DNA from: Holtermannia corniformis
Lineage: Eukaryota; Basidiomycota; Tremellomycetes; Holtermanniales
Direction of reading: 5' to 3'
Assembly: GCA_001599935.1 (NCBI GenBank)
Contig: BCIJ01000021.1
Coordinates: 243,296 to 307,295, forward strand
Length of the DNA: 64,000 bases
Shown: in pieces, positions 25,693 to 38,332 of the stretch
How the letters are laid out: every line of letters starts with the position of its first letter
How positions within the stretch are numbered: position 1 is the first letter of the stretch
Notes under the pieces: generated by a model
What the model was told of the DNA's origin: nothing
What the model saw: the letters and a program-made list of their open reading frames with translations, nothing else
The model's database searches: none
Made by a program: the position numbers and the translations under genes

Positions 25693-28600
25693 ATGGTCGC
25701 CCCGCTCGATCCCGGCACGTCCGTCTCTGCTCGATTCCGTCGTCTCCTCCCACGCCGCTCGACCTCGAAACCAACCCTCATCCTCGCGCTCGCCACCGTC
25801 TTGTTCCTAGCAGGGTACAGCACGACCTCGCCTCGCTACCGCTACCTCTCGCGACCACCAGGGCCAGGACACGAATGGGAACCCGACACGTTCCCAGACG
25901 ATCTATACCTCGACGACCCGTTGGAATTCAGCAACAACCACAACATCCCTCCCATCAACCCTTCGGCCTCCGACCTGCCCCCCGCTGATCGCTACTATCC
26001 CGAGATTGACCTCGCTACCCCACTCGCACCACCCATCACCCACCCGTTTCCATCAGACCACGACCCGTGGATCCAATCAACGCCCATCGTCGACATCCCA
26101 GGATTAGAGCCAGACGTACAAGCAGACCCATTATGGCCCTCGGGGGCGTTCGCGAAGACGTGGGAGCCGCCAGAGGGGGACGAGTGGAGAGGTCGCAAAG
26201 GGGCTGCGGGTGTGCAATTTGCGTTTGGGGAGGAGCACGAGACAGAGACGGAGCAGAGGGAACAGAGGAGGGAGGCGGTCAAGAGAGGCTTTGTCTGGGC
26301 TTGGCAAGCCTACAAGCGCCATGCTTGGGGTCGGTCGTGCACTGCTTGATCGGGTATAGCGCGCTGACGCCACATAGGGCACGACGAGATCCGTCCAGTC
26401 AGCCAGACGGCCGCAGATCCATTCAACAAGTGAGTCGACCTTCTGATACGCTTCGGGTGATTGTATCGGACCGGCGGCTTGACCCGGGCTTGGACTGGAA
26501 AAGAGAAACGGCGTGGGTCTGTCGCTTCTCCAGTAGCTGTCTCGATCCGTGCATGACTGCTTGTATCAAAGCGGGTCACCATCAAAGCGGGTCACCAGCG
26601 CTCAACAGCTACCGCTAATTTGACGGATACGTGTCCCAATCGGGCCAAGTCATGGCCATGGTCGATGATCATCGATGTAGGGGTCTGCATCCGCCACTAT
26701 AGTGATACAGGCGTGGCTCGCCTGCGTTTCAACCAGTCGCGCGGGACTCGGCAGCTACTGCCGGCTCTTGAGCTTGACCGAGTCGATTTGTGCATAGTGG
26801 ACAGTCGGCATGTCTGTCGACTTTGAACCACAGCTGCAGTAACAAAGCTAGTCCTCGCTTACTTCGCGCGGGATCCAGCAGCATAGACTGGCTCGACGAA
26901 AAATCAGCATGGCGCGCTCGATTCAGTCGTGGTGGATCGCAGGTGCCTGCTCGATTTGAAGCGGGCCACCAGCGCTCAACAGCTGCGGTTCGTTCGACGG
27001 ATACGTTTCCCCATGTGCACAAGTCACGGTCTGGATCCGCGGCGTGTGGACTCTGAAACGTAACTGCGCCTGCAAACCCGAGTGCCCGCTAGCCTTGAAG
27101 CGGGTCGCGCGACACGGAGCAGCTACGGCTACGAATTCCAGGGTATGCGCGCCAGGCCTCGCGCACGAGGTCACTGTGACGGTGCAAGCGCAGCACTGCT
27201 ACAGCCGAGCCTAGACAGATCCGCATATCCGCTTGTCGGGGCCAGAGAGCGGACAGTGGCTACTCTCACAGCTGTCGTTGAGCACGCCTGCGCTGTTTCT
27301 TTCACTCTATATCGGTAGTATCACGGTCAGACGGTGCTCACGACGCACCGATGTGGCTGCATGATCTTAGAGATCCTGTTCGGTTGAGACGGACGGTGAT
27401 CAATGCTTGCTTGCAGCTACACTTGGCGCTGCGTGCGCGCCGTTGGACGATGCCAAGGACCCACGTTCGCAGTTTAGATGACGCAGTGGGCACCGCGTTA
27501 TAGCTTCGTAAAGGTCACCAGGAGTTGCTGGGTTCAGCAACGAACGGCAGACAACTCTAAGCTGTTGATCGGTGTCCATAGCGCCGTCGGACCCGCGTCT
27601 GTCCCTTGGTCGCAGCTGGCGTGTGTGCCGCGCTTTCTCTTCTGGCAGAGAGCGGCAGCGGACACCTCATCAGCTACAGTGTCCATGACGTCCTCACGCA
27701 GTGATACCGGCGCTTGCGGCGCTTGGTCAAAGCTAGCGGTCCCACTCCGTGTCTGCGCGCTGCCCCAAGCTGTCTGTTCAGCGATCAACGCGTCTATGTG
27801 CGCCATTCGCGGAGTAACCGCGTGGCCATCAAGACCATTTGCAGGGGACCAGATGAGTCGACTCGGTCGAACGACCAGCGGGCCCGAAAGAAACGGCTGC
27901 ACCCAGTTTTGAAAACAAACGACGCTGGCTTCACCCTGAAACATCTGCGTGAGCCGCGGACTATTTTCAAATCTGCAGCTGGGCACTGTCTGATACGGCG
28001 CCAGTGGAACGCTGCTGGTCTCTGCATATCGCGCCGACGCGACAGCGCGGATACGTATGGTTCCAGGGGACCGCGACTTGCTGTCGTCGGTTAGGCAGGT
28101 GAGGGAGTGCGCCTGACCAAAGCGGTGATCAGTGGTGCTGTTGGTGTATCTCGACGGCGTCGATCTCTCGACGTTCGTCGACCCGCAAAGATCAAACGCT
28201 TCCACGATCGCACAAAATGGCCGTGCCAATGTGCCGCTATCATCGAATAGGTTCCCGGTCTCCTTTCGAAAAGCACAAGTTTCTGAGTCGCACACTCTGC
28301 TACTTCGGCACGGCGTATGCTTGTAGCTCGTGCACCCAGGTCTCACTGGTGCGGTGGTACGCGTGCCGCGGGAAACGGGTAGTGTCCCGCGTTGGTACGG
28401 CTGAGCACGTAGCTGTCTGTAGTGGCTTTCGGTGACGCGGCGACTGCGCTAAGACTGGGGAATGGTCGATTAGAAGACGGGCGACACGAACCCTTGCCCG
28501 ACATAGTTGCAAGCTCATCTTGCTTGCTCGCTCGTAGCGGAGACACCAGCTGGCAGCTGTTATCGTCTACGTCCCTAGCGCCGGAACGGTACCCAGCTCG

Positions 28601-31600
28601 GTCGGTCCGGTCGACAAATATATCCGGAACTATCGTAGTAAACGTGGTCCCTTCAGCCTCTGTCCGTGCTGCTCGCGGCGCGCTGTCAAACGGAGGCTCG
28701 CACGATGGTCCGCTTCTTGGTGTCAAATGGCTTCTGCTATCTGCATCACGCATCAATGGGTGCTAGGTATGGACAGACCATGGCAAAGAAGCGGGTCGAA
28801 CAAGCTTCCGATTCCTGGTACTGGTATGTCTCGCACGTCCATAAAATATCATCACTGCACTGCAGAGCGATTTCTAGCCGATTGCGGTTGGGCCTGCTGC
28901 GTGGTGCCAGTGCCGCTTGTAGAGAAACATGAGCAGGTCATTCTGCGTTCGAATGATCACGAACCTTTTGCGGCCCTGGGCTTACACAGCCGGCTGAACG
29001 TCCTGTCTTTACATACCATCAAGCTCACCCTCGCTCAGCTGGGGTGCGACCATCATTGACTCGCTCGACACACTTCTCATCTTGGGCCTCCGAGAAGAAT
29101 ACACGCTAGCGCGAGAACACATCAACAAGCTCAACTTCCACTGGGTCAACGGTCGAGACTTTATCGATGGCTTCATTGCGCCTCCAACAGCTCCACCATC
29201 TCACAATGCAGAGAGATACCGCCTACCTGACATTGATCCTGACTATCCTTGGACGCAACACCGAGATCGGACCGTTTCACTCCCGGTTTTCGAGACGGGC
29301 ATCCGGTATCTCGGTGGTCTGCTTGGCGCGTACGACCTGACGGGCGACAAGCTCGTGCTGGAGCGAGCGGTCGAGCTAGCGGAAATCCTGGGCAAGGCGT
29401 TCTTGACCGTCCCCGGACTGCCTCTAGGACGCATCGAACCCGGCAGCCCACATGTCCTGTTCGGGATCGGCCGAGTCTCGCTAGCGGAAGTCGGGAGCAT
29501 GGCGCTCGAGTTGACAAGATTGAGCCAAGCGACGGGCGATCGTCAATGGTTTGACCTAGTGAGTTTGCCCACTGCTCTGGTCTGCTGTGTCTTAATGAGC
29601 CGGCGGTCAACCTACGCGCTGGGGCGAATCAGGTAAGGGCGACCGGCACTCCAAGCGCCGTTTGACTGGGCAGCGTGACTTTCCCTGCCTCGCGGTCTCA
29701 TCGCATCGTCGCTGCCGTCCAAGCCACCTGCTGGTAACGCGACAGCGTGCACTTGGTCAGTCCACTTGCACGTGTTGCCGCCGTCTTGACGGCTTCTTAC
29801 TCGAGCTTGGCTCCGTACTCAACCCCCTCCCTACCTCAGTCAGCTGACCTTCCCAGGCGCAACGCGCAACAGACTACCTCGACCAAGTCGTCTCCCAGCG
29901 CTCGGCCATTCCCCCTTTGATCCCTACAATGTTCGACGCAATGGCTGGTACCAACATGCCGCTGGTCGGCACCTTCAGCTTCGGTGGCCTGGGTGTGTAC
30001 ATAATTTGCATTGGTGTAGCGCTGATTGACTACAGCCGACTCGTACTACGAGTACCTGATCAAGCAGTACCGACTGCTTGGGTCGTCCGGGGTGATTGCG
30101 GACCAGTACAAACGCATGTACGAGGGTGCGATCGATGTTGCGCGTCAAACGCTGTTTAAGGATGTGACGGTCATTCCAGGCCGGGATCTGATGGTTTGTG
30201 GTCTTTTATACCGGGGTCAATGGCTGACGAGCGCGGTAGACTATCGGCAAACAAGAGTACAACACCTGTGGGTGCAGTCCACCCGCGAAATATTATGCTA
30301 ACGTAGTGTGCAGTCGTTCCCGAGTGCGAGCACTTGGTATGTTATGTAGCTCGCTCGGTATCAGGACAGTCACTGACGCAGCCAGACGTGCTTCGCGGGC
30401 GCTATGCTCGGTTTAGGCGCCAAACTGCTGGACCGCGCGCAAGATATGGTAGATGCAAGGCGGTTCACTCAGACATGTTACTGGCTGGTGAGTACGGATG
30501 GACTGTGCAAGCATATGACGCTGTCGTGCCGAGCTGCACAATAGACTTTCGTCACAGACTCACAGCCTCATCCTAGAGCGCCGCGACATCCACTGGCCTG
30601 CAACCCGAGTCCGTTACGTTCTTCAACAATGACGATCCGATTGCTTGGGAGAACGTCACGCTCGATGGTCATGCCTTTGTCAATCCCAAATCACACCACC
30701 ACGGAGGATGGGTCAAGCGCCTACTCCGACGTCAGCCACCGCCGGAGGAGCTCGAGCTAGAAGATGTCGAAATCGTCTTTCGCGATCGTAACGGAGTGCT
30801 TCGCGACGCCGACACGGGCGAGCATTGGGTTCCGCACGGCCATGACAACCCTCACGACCATCTCCACGGTCACGATTACCATGCTGCCCAAGGTCTGGGT
30901 AAAGGCAACGAACACCACGAGTGGGAAGACGAGATCGATTTCGTCGAGCGGTTGCGTGGAAATCCGGCCGGTGCCCAGAGGGTCAGCGGGCGCGGGCTCA
31001 GTCGACCGGAGACGATCGAGTGAGTCGTCCGAGTATGATGATCGCTGCCAAGACTGATGACGATGTCCAGGTCAATCTTCTACATGTACGTTGCTGCGAG
31101 CTGCGGGTGTGGCTGCGGGCGGAGCTGATGAGCACAGGTATCGTTTGACGGGGAATAAGAAGTGGCAGGTGCGCGAATGCTGTGCTCACAGGGACACAGA
31201 GCTGATGCGCCGTACAGGACAAGGGGTGGAAGATGTTCACGGCGTGGTCGGATGCGGCCAAGGTGGACGGAGGCATCTCGAGCGTCGCCGATGTCACGGC
31301 CAATCCACCGTCGTGCGTAGCCCTTGACATCGTAGAGGTAGACAAGCTCACAGCCTGCAGACACAGCGACAACCTGGAATCCTTCGTGTTCGCCGAGACG
31401 TTCAAGTACCACTACCTGCTACAGTCCGAACCGTCGTACATGTCGCTCGACAACTATGTCGCCAACACCGAAGCCCACTTCTTCATCGCCGACCAGTCTA
31501 TCCGACCCGGCTCGCAAAGCCTCTGGACGCCGCACACGCACCCTCTGCACCACGACATTGGTACTCGCGGCGAGGGTACCGACGCGCAAAAGTGGGTTCG

Positions 31601-31724
31601 GTTCGAATACCTGGAAACGATGCAATCGCGCCGTACGCCCGCCAATCCCGTTAGCGGTGGGGGGCACGGTATGGGCGGCGGCAATGGCCTGGGACCCAAA
31701 GGCAAGCCGATCGAGTATTTCTAG
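25693..31724 (+). CDS. GH47 alpha-1,2-mannosidase family protein (type II membrane)
   Basis: Exons are 25693-26329, 26378-26429, 29039-29558, 29857-29992, 30036-30193, 30314-30336, 30382-30487, 30577-31019, 31071-31085, 31138-31168, 31218-31312 and 31361-31724, giving 859 residues. A short basic N-terminus precedes one membrane helix (LILALATVLFLAGYS, about 28-42), then a Pro-rich stem. The catalytic domain starts at AWGHDEIRPVS and shows WGATIIDSLDTLLILGL, GTFSFGGLADSYYEYLIKQY, FVFAETFKYHYLL and the calcium-binding NTEAHFF. These enzymes trim mannose from N-glycans or tag misfolded glycoproteins in the ER or Golgi. A His- and Asp-rich insertion lies between residues about 560 and 690, and one exon is 15 nt. 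Intron 2 is 2,609 nt. The unusually long stem and insertion make the exact subclass unclear. Confidence 0.93.
26430..29038 (+). other. Giant intron 2 of the GH47 gene (2.6 kb)
   Basis: The intron has a GTGAGT donor after DPFN and a CTCAG acceptor before WGATIIDS; both flanks are conserved GH47 sequence, so the limits are secure. The first 700 bp contain degenerate direct repeats: AGCGGGTCACCAGCGCTCAA with ..GACGGATACGT at about 26586-26632 recurs at about 26960-27006, with a weaker copy near 27100. The longest open frame (28346-27534, minus, 270 codons) resembles nothing I know and is probably chance. Confidence 0.85.
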
Positions 31725-32014
31725 TGTTGTACACCTCTGTAGCATGCCACGCCTTGTGCGCGCCGTGCCCAATCGGAGGTTTTCCAATCTGCTGATCCGA
31801 ACGCTAATCCCTCGGCGATTCCTCAGGTGTCAGCTTCGGATGTAAATAGATTGCATTGCATCGTTGCATCGCCTCGGCGCAAACGCAACGCAGCACACTG
31901 GCACCGGACACCAAGACGTCGTCAGTCTGCGCTTGGCGGCAAGTCGACGCTGCGCGGGTACAAGAAGGCGAGCAGCGCATGCGGATCTTCCGCTGACCTC
32001 GACGCGTCAGCAAC

Positions 32015-35000
32015 ATGACTTTCACGGCAGCCACGACAGCGGCGCAGGCCGCAGTCCCCTACTCGCCGCCTTTCAAGTCGTATTCGAGTGCAGTCGCCGC
32101 TCCGTTGATCACTGGATCTGTAACGAGTGCGTAGCCCGCGCGATCGCAAGCTTGTGCTGATGCAGACCCAGGTACTCCCATTCCGTCAGGAACTGTGCGT
32201 AGAACCGATATAGCAAGGTAGAATGCTGAGTTTCGACAGAACACGGCGTCGCTGTCTACGATATCTAATGACCTTGCCTTTGTGAACGCCTACCTCGGTG
32301 TACATCAGCTTAGGTAGGTCGCTCTGCATCTGCCAATCCGCTAATCCCTCTCAGCACCCCCTCCTATCGCTACGCCGTCCTCCTGTGGATCATCATCTTT
32401 CTCTTGGCAGGCCTCTACGCCGTCTTTCACCACCTCCGACACAACGGTGGCTCCCTTGGCGCTGTTCTCACTCGCTGGGCCATTCGAAAGAAGGGCGTAG
32501 CGAGCTTTAGGAAGAGTGCAAAAACCGGAGGGTTTTCGTCCCCGACAGAAGGCACCCGCAAACGGTATCATTCGCGATACAGCAACGGTGCCCTGCTCGT
32601 ATCAAGTGTGCTTGTCGTCTTGCCGCTCGTCCTCGGCGTCTTGGGCCCAGACTACATCCGCCCGACCACCTCGCTATTCTCCTTCTCGAGGCGAGCCACG
32701 GGTATGACGGCTTCCGCACCTAGTTACGAGATTGCAAAAGCGTTTTGGACATCAGGCGCTCGCTTTGGCCTGATTTCCTTTGCGCTGCTTCCCCTTGTCG
32801 TGCTGGTCGCCCTCAAGTCACCACCTGTTGCCATCTTTTCACTTCGCCCGTTCACGCACCTATTCGCCGACAAACTTGCAGCACTGCACCGGACATCAGC
32901 ATGGCTGGTCTGGGTGGTCACTACGCTCCATGTGGTGCTGTGGACTATTCAGCTGTTCGAGGATGGCCGTGGTGATGGCAGTGGAAGACGTGTGTGGGAG
33001 GTGGTCTGGCTCAAATACCGATTCATCTTTGGTGCGGTGGCCTACTTTTGCATGACAGCCGTCATGGTCGCAAGCTTGCGACCTGTTCGCAAGCACCGCT
33101 ACGAGGTCAGCAATCCGTGTGAATTGGTTGATATCGCTAACTCCACACAGTTTTTCTATGTCGCCCACGTTATCCTCGTCTTTTTGACCCTGGTCTGCTC
33201 TGCAATTCACCACCCGCCGCTGTGGTATTGGATGGCCATTGCACTCGGGCTCTGGGGTGCGGAACGCGCCTTCCGTGCAGTGCGCTTTGCCAAAATCAAT
33301 GGGTTGTTCGGTCGTTCCCGTGCCAACGCCAAGCTCGTCGCTGGCACAGCGTACGGCGAGAAAGAATGGACCGAGGATGGCGCCTATCGCATGGATGTGA
33401 TCCGTCCGGCAGCAGCCGATTATGGCTACCAAGACCAGGACCTGCGTACGGCGAGTCCGCTCATGCGCGCAGATGGCGAGCCGCAAGCATCGCCGGAACT
33501 GAAGACGCTGCCTTTGCCTCCGGGCGCTGCGCCTGACGGCGGTGAGTTTGGCCAGAGGCTCAGTGGCAGCCAGTCGTACTATGACGAAGGGTCCATGCAC
33601 GCCGTGGGCTCGTACGACTCTCGGATTACACATCAAGCGCAGTATGGCGGTTCGCTATCGCACCCGGGTGGCGCGTCGACGCCCGCGACACCTGGCACGT
33701 ACGAGCCAACGTCCGGCTATTTCCCTGTTCAAGCCGCGGAAACAGAGCCGCCGGCCGGACAGCAAGCCAAGCTTCATGATCCAGCAGCGCCCCGCTACCA
33801 CGTCAAGCGGCCCACGCATTCCGTGCAGCACTCGGTTGCGACCATCGGCACGTTACCGCGTCCAGGACCAGCTCCCGTACCGATCCCGATCGGTCACTGC
33901 CAAGCCCAGCTCCTGCCATCTCGAACCGTTCGTTTGACGGTCCGTGTCGCGCGACCTTTTGCCTGGGCACCCGGTCAGAGCGTCCTCCTCTTTATCCCCG
34001 AACTCTCCAAGACGCAATCCCATCCCTTTACCATCCTCAGTGTACATCACCCAGATCGCCCTTCGGAAATTGTGCTCCTCGTCAAAGCGCGCAAAGGTCT
34101 CACCCTTGGACTGTTCAACCTTGTCCGCGCGCGCGCTACGACGGCCATGCACATGCAGCAGCGGCGTGATAGCCACTCGCAGGAACGAGAGATGCAGGCC
34201 GAGGCTGTGTATCTCAAGGCGTGGGTTGATGGCCCTCATGGTTCGGCCGGCAGGGTCCGCTGGGGCGATCACTCGACCGTGCTGCTCATCTGCGGTGGCT
34301 CTGGTGTGAGTTTTGGTGCGGCCGTCTGCTCTTGGGTTGCCGAGGCCATGGCGGCGCGCAACGCAGGGTCAACTGGGAGGACTGGGTTCGGAAGGCACAT
34401 GACCACGCAGCGTGTCAGATTCTGCTGGATCGTCCGCGAGTGGGGTGAGTCACTGCCATCAGCTCACAGCCGCTAGCTAACAGCTCCGCAGCCGAGATTT
34501 CCTGGGTTGCGGCTCGATTGCAAGCCTGCATTGAACTACTTGGACCGAACCAGCTTCAGATCGATATCTTTGTCACCAACACGGCCGCGACCCTGCCGCA
34601 CTCCGCCACCAAGGACAGCATCTTCGTTCCGCCGCAGCCATCCTTTGCCAAGGGTGAAATGACGAGGCGCGGATCGGCCGACAGTATTGCTAGTCAACTC
34701 AGTGTCGATGTGCCTGTAGACCAGGACAGCAGTCGACTCGAGCTCGATGCGGATGGGATCGAGTCAGAGGGCCATGCCGAGTATATCGACATTGTCGATT
34801 TGACAAACTATGAGAACGAGGAGGATACGCACGATCCTGCGGAGAAGAAGCTCTCTTCGCAGGTTGCCAAGGAGGGCAAGGTCCGCCGAGCCAGATCGAG
34901 GCGCGCTGCACGCAACTCGTCACAACCACGACCGTCTCGCACGTCTTACCCTCCCCGTCGGCCCGACTCGAACATCGATGACGCCAGCTCGTCTGATCAC

Positions 35001-35656
35001 ACGTATGTCGACAATCGATCATCCAACGCCCACTTGTCTGGTTACGGTCACGACGCGACAAGCTCGAGACCGCAGTCTGCGGCCACACTTGCGGCGCCGC
35101 AATACGTTAACCCTTTTGCCAATGCAGAAAAGCGAGGATCGTACCGATCAGTCGCCGAGTCTGCGTACGCTCGCTACGATCCGTATGCCGGAACAGGGGC
35201 TGGCTTGCGCGACTCGCCTAGCCCGTCAATGTTCTTTGACGATGCTGGCTCGGTCATGGCAGAATCTGTCCGCGGATTGATGCCGCGTGGGTCGATGACG
35301 CAGAGTATGATTATGCTGGACGGCGCGCCTGCTGACGAGGGCACCGATCCAACCTTGTGGATCCAGCAGGCCGATGCGCTTGCCATGTCGTTCATGTCTG
35401 AACACGCAACGGCCGGCAAGCCCAAGCTGGCGAAAGTGTTCGAGGAAGAGCTCGAGGTTGCGATGGGCAGCATCATCGTTGCCAGTGAGTCATACGTTCC
35501 GTCGCAAATCGCTTGCTGACTTTGGCAGGCTGTGGACCCGTGCAATTGAACACGGTGGTGCGCAACCTGGTCGCCAAGAACATTTCTCCGGCGCGCGTCC
35601 GCCACGGCGACAAACGCGGACGGTTGCATTTCTACAGCGAGGATTACGAGTCATAA
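32015..35656 (+). CDS. Ferric reductase/NADPH-oxidase-like transmembrane oxidoreductase
   Basis: Exons 32015-32126, 32166-32194, 32240-32313, 32355-34444, 34492-35484 and 35529-35656 encode 1,141 residues. The membrane domain has two helices, each carrying a His pair with the 13-residue spacing that binds two haems: LHRTSAW...TTLHVV (about 248-262) and FYVAHVI...SAIHH (about 342-356). A FAD-binding segment follows (HPFTILSVH, about 628), then the start of the NADPH domain (LLICGGSGVSFG, about 717). The NADPH domain ends only at SCGPVQLNTVV (about 1,100), so it is split by a roughly 300-residue acidic, Ser-rich, disordered insertion. Another long disordered segment (about 430-560) separates the membrane and FAD domains. 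Probably it moves electrons from NADPH across a membrane to iron, copper or oxygen. Confidence 0.88.
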
Positions 35657-35975
35657 TGTCGATGTGCTGTCCGTTTCTCATGACCATGGACGACTTGATG
35701 CATCTTTCTCTTTGACCGTCTCTAGCAATCTGTGTGATAATTGCTAGCGCGATGCTAGAGTTGATCCGCGGGTTGAGTCAAAAGTGCGTCCTGTCCTGCC
35801 AAGTCAACTTTTCTAGTCCTCCTTGCGATTCTCGGCTCCCTTTGTCAGTCGACTCGATCCCATCACGACGTCCAGCATACGAGCGCTTCTTCCCGTGCTT
35901 CGCAGCTTTCGCGTGATCCCCACTTTTCCTACACTCGGCAATCGACTCCCATTGCCTCATCGCCCTCAATCTACA
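35657..35975. other. Region upstream of ArgRS with an in-frame N-terminal extension
   Basis: Upstream of the first ATG at 35976 the frame stays open back to a TAG at 35814. The 51 intervening codons encode an Arg/Ser/Pro-rich stretch with almost no acidic residues (FVSRLDPITTSSIRALLPVL and RSFRVIPTF). That composition is typical of a mitochondrial targeting signal. The extension has no ATG; near-cognate codons such as TTG (35823) and ACG (35865) are present. Confidence 0.45.
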
Positions 35976-38234
35976 ATGGTGGCCCCCATCGACGAACGAC
36001 TTGCGCTGCCGCCAGTCAAGCAAATTGGTACCGCTGAGCCAGAAGCTGCTATCCTCGATGCGTACAAGATTGCCATTGCTGAAACGTGTGCTGCGGCGTT
36101 CGGTATCGATGCCGAGAAGGTCTACCTGGGCGTAGACACCGGTGAGTGGTACGGACTTGGCATTCGCGTCTGTGCTTACAATTCGGTCTAGGAAAAAAGG
36201 GTGACTTTGCCGTTGCTATTCCTCGATTCCGTCTCGGCGGCAAGCCCGCCGAGTGGGGGCAAAAAGTCATCGACGCCGTGAGTGCCACCTCCTTCTCATG
36301 AGGTTTCGACTGATTACAAGCCTAGTTCCAACCCGGTCCCTACATCTCCGAGGTCATTCTCGAAGCTCCTTTCCTTTACTTCACCGTCAAGTGCGTCACT
36401 TGACTCGTTGTGAGGGGCATTGCTGACAGCTATCGTCCGTGCAGCCAAGAAACTCTCACCTACAACCTCCTCGCCCAGATCAAGCGTTACTCCAAGGCCG
36501 CCGAAGAGGCCCGCAACACCCCCGGCGCGGGCTTTGTGCCCGGCTATGGCGCCAACAAGTCGGGCGAGGGCAAGCGCATGCTGATCGACTTTTCGTCGCC
36601 CAACATTGCCAAACCCATCCACGCGGGTCATCTCCGAAGCACCATCATCGGAGCGTTCGTGTCGAACATCCACGAGGCGTGTGGCTGGCATGTGACTCGG
36701 CTGAACTACCTGGGTGACTGGGGAACGCAATACGGTGCGTAAGGTGGGGCGAGTCTGCGAAGCTGACCTCGTCAGGTCTTTTGTCGGTCGGCTTTGATCG
36801 ATATGGTGACGAGGAGAAGCTCAAGGCGGACCCTATTCAACATCTGTACGAGGTGTACGTCCAGGTCAACAAGGTCAAGGCCGCGGAAAACGAAAAGTTG
36901 GCGGAAGAGCACGCTGCCAAGGGCGGCGAGGGGTACGCCTCGCCAGGCCCGACGACCGTAGAGTCGCGTGCAGTCTTCAAGGCCATGGAGGATGGTGAGC
37001 CGCCTTCTCACTCGCGTGTAATATTACTCACACATTCAAGGCGACCCCAAGGCCCTTGCTCAGTGGACCCGATTCCGCGAGCTGTCGATTGAGAAGCTCA
37101 AGGAGACGTACGCCCGGCTTAACATCCACTTTGACCTCTACCACGGCGAATCTAAAGTCAAGAACGAGAATATTGACCGTGCGATGAAGATCATGGAGGA
37201 GAAGGGCATGCTGTGTGAGGACCGGGGTGCGCTCTTGGCCGACTTGACAAAGTACAAGATGGACCGCGCGATCGTGCGCAAGGGTGGTTAGTGGCCTGGC
37301 GTACATTATGGGGATCGCATACTGATTCGCGCAGATGGTACCAGTATCTACCTTACCCGGGATATCGCAGGCGCCTACGAGCGCTTCATCGACCACAAGT
37401 TTGACAAGCACATCTATGTCGTTGCTAGCCAGCAGACTCTTCACTTCAAGCAGTTGTTCAAGATCCTTGAGCTCATGGGTGAGGAGTTTGCCGACAAGCT
37501 GCAGCACATCAGCTATGGTGAGTCAAGTCGGCCATGCGCCTTGGTGTAGAGTTGACATAGTGACAGGTATGGTGACCGGCATGTCCACTCGTAAGGGTAC
37601 TGTTGTCTTCTTGAATGATATTCTTGAGGAAGCCAAGGAGAAGATGCACGATCAGATGCGTGCCAACGAGGACAAGTATGCACAGATTGAGGACCCCGAG
37701 GTGACGAGCGATGTCGTCGGTCAAACGGCCGTCAAGATCCAAGACATGAAGGGCAAGCGGTGAGTGTTTCCGATGTAAGTCGCGCGTTTCATATACTGAT
37801 CGTCCAGGATCCTCGACTACGAGTTCGACTGGGCGCGCTGCACTTCGTTCGAAGGCGACTTCGGGCCGTACATCCAATACTCGCACGTCCGATTGTGTTC
37901 CGTCCAGCGCAAGAACCCCAACGTGCACCTGCCCGACGACATCAACGAGATCAACACTTCACTTCTGTCCGAGGAAAAGTGCAAGATCCTCATCAAGCAG
38001 CTCGCACTGTACCCGTCGGTCGTCAAGGTCGCGTACGAGAACTCTGAACCGTCCAAGATTGTCGAGTGGTGCTTCCGGACCAGTCACTTGGTCAGCCAGG
38101 CGTGGGAGACACTCAAGGTGACAGGTCAGGAGGAGGAACTGGCCAAGGCGCGGCTGTATCTCTTTGTCTCGACGCGGGATGTCTTGTCGAGTGCTATGCG
38201 CTTGCTCAGCTTGACGCCCCTGGAACGCATGTAG
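35976..38234 (+). CDS. Arginyl-tRNA synthetase
   Basis: Exons 35976-36141, 36192-36277, 36326-36390, 36445-36734, 36776-36994, 37041-37286, 37335-37517, 37567-37759 and 37808-38234 encode 624 residues. It is a class I synthetase that charges tRNA-Arg. The HIGH-equivalent is [11 protein letters not shown] (about 164), preceded by the family signature SSPNIAKPI. The KMSKS position reads [14 protein letters not shown] (about 423), preceded by [17 protein letters not shown]. The C-terminal anticodon-binding domain ends with LTPLERM, the usual ArgRS terminus. The N-terminal Arg-S domain is present (KVYLGVDT..., [11 protein letters not shown]). An in-frame open extension upstream could encode a mitochondrial form. 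The stop lies only 98 bp from that of the convergent OXA1 gene. Confidence 0.96.
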
Positions 38235-38332
38235 AGAGCAGATGTATGACTAGACGATTAGACGACTGTTTCATCTTTGGACGGATGTGCAGTCTTGGCT
38301 CGGAGTAAGCAGTGTATGGCTACATCGCAATG

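Noticed and set aside
27534..28346. 270-codon open frame inside the GH47 giant intron
   Set aside because: No conserved motif and no neighbouring splice-compatible frame. In GC-rich DNA such lengths occur by chance. Kept only as a note on intron content.
36049..37507. Minus-strand frames opposite arginyl-tRNA synthetase
   Set aside because: The plus-strand exons encode invariant ArgRS motifs; the opposite frames are shadows.
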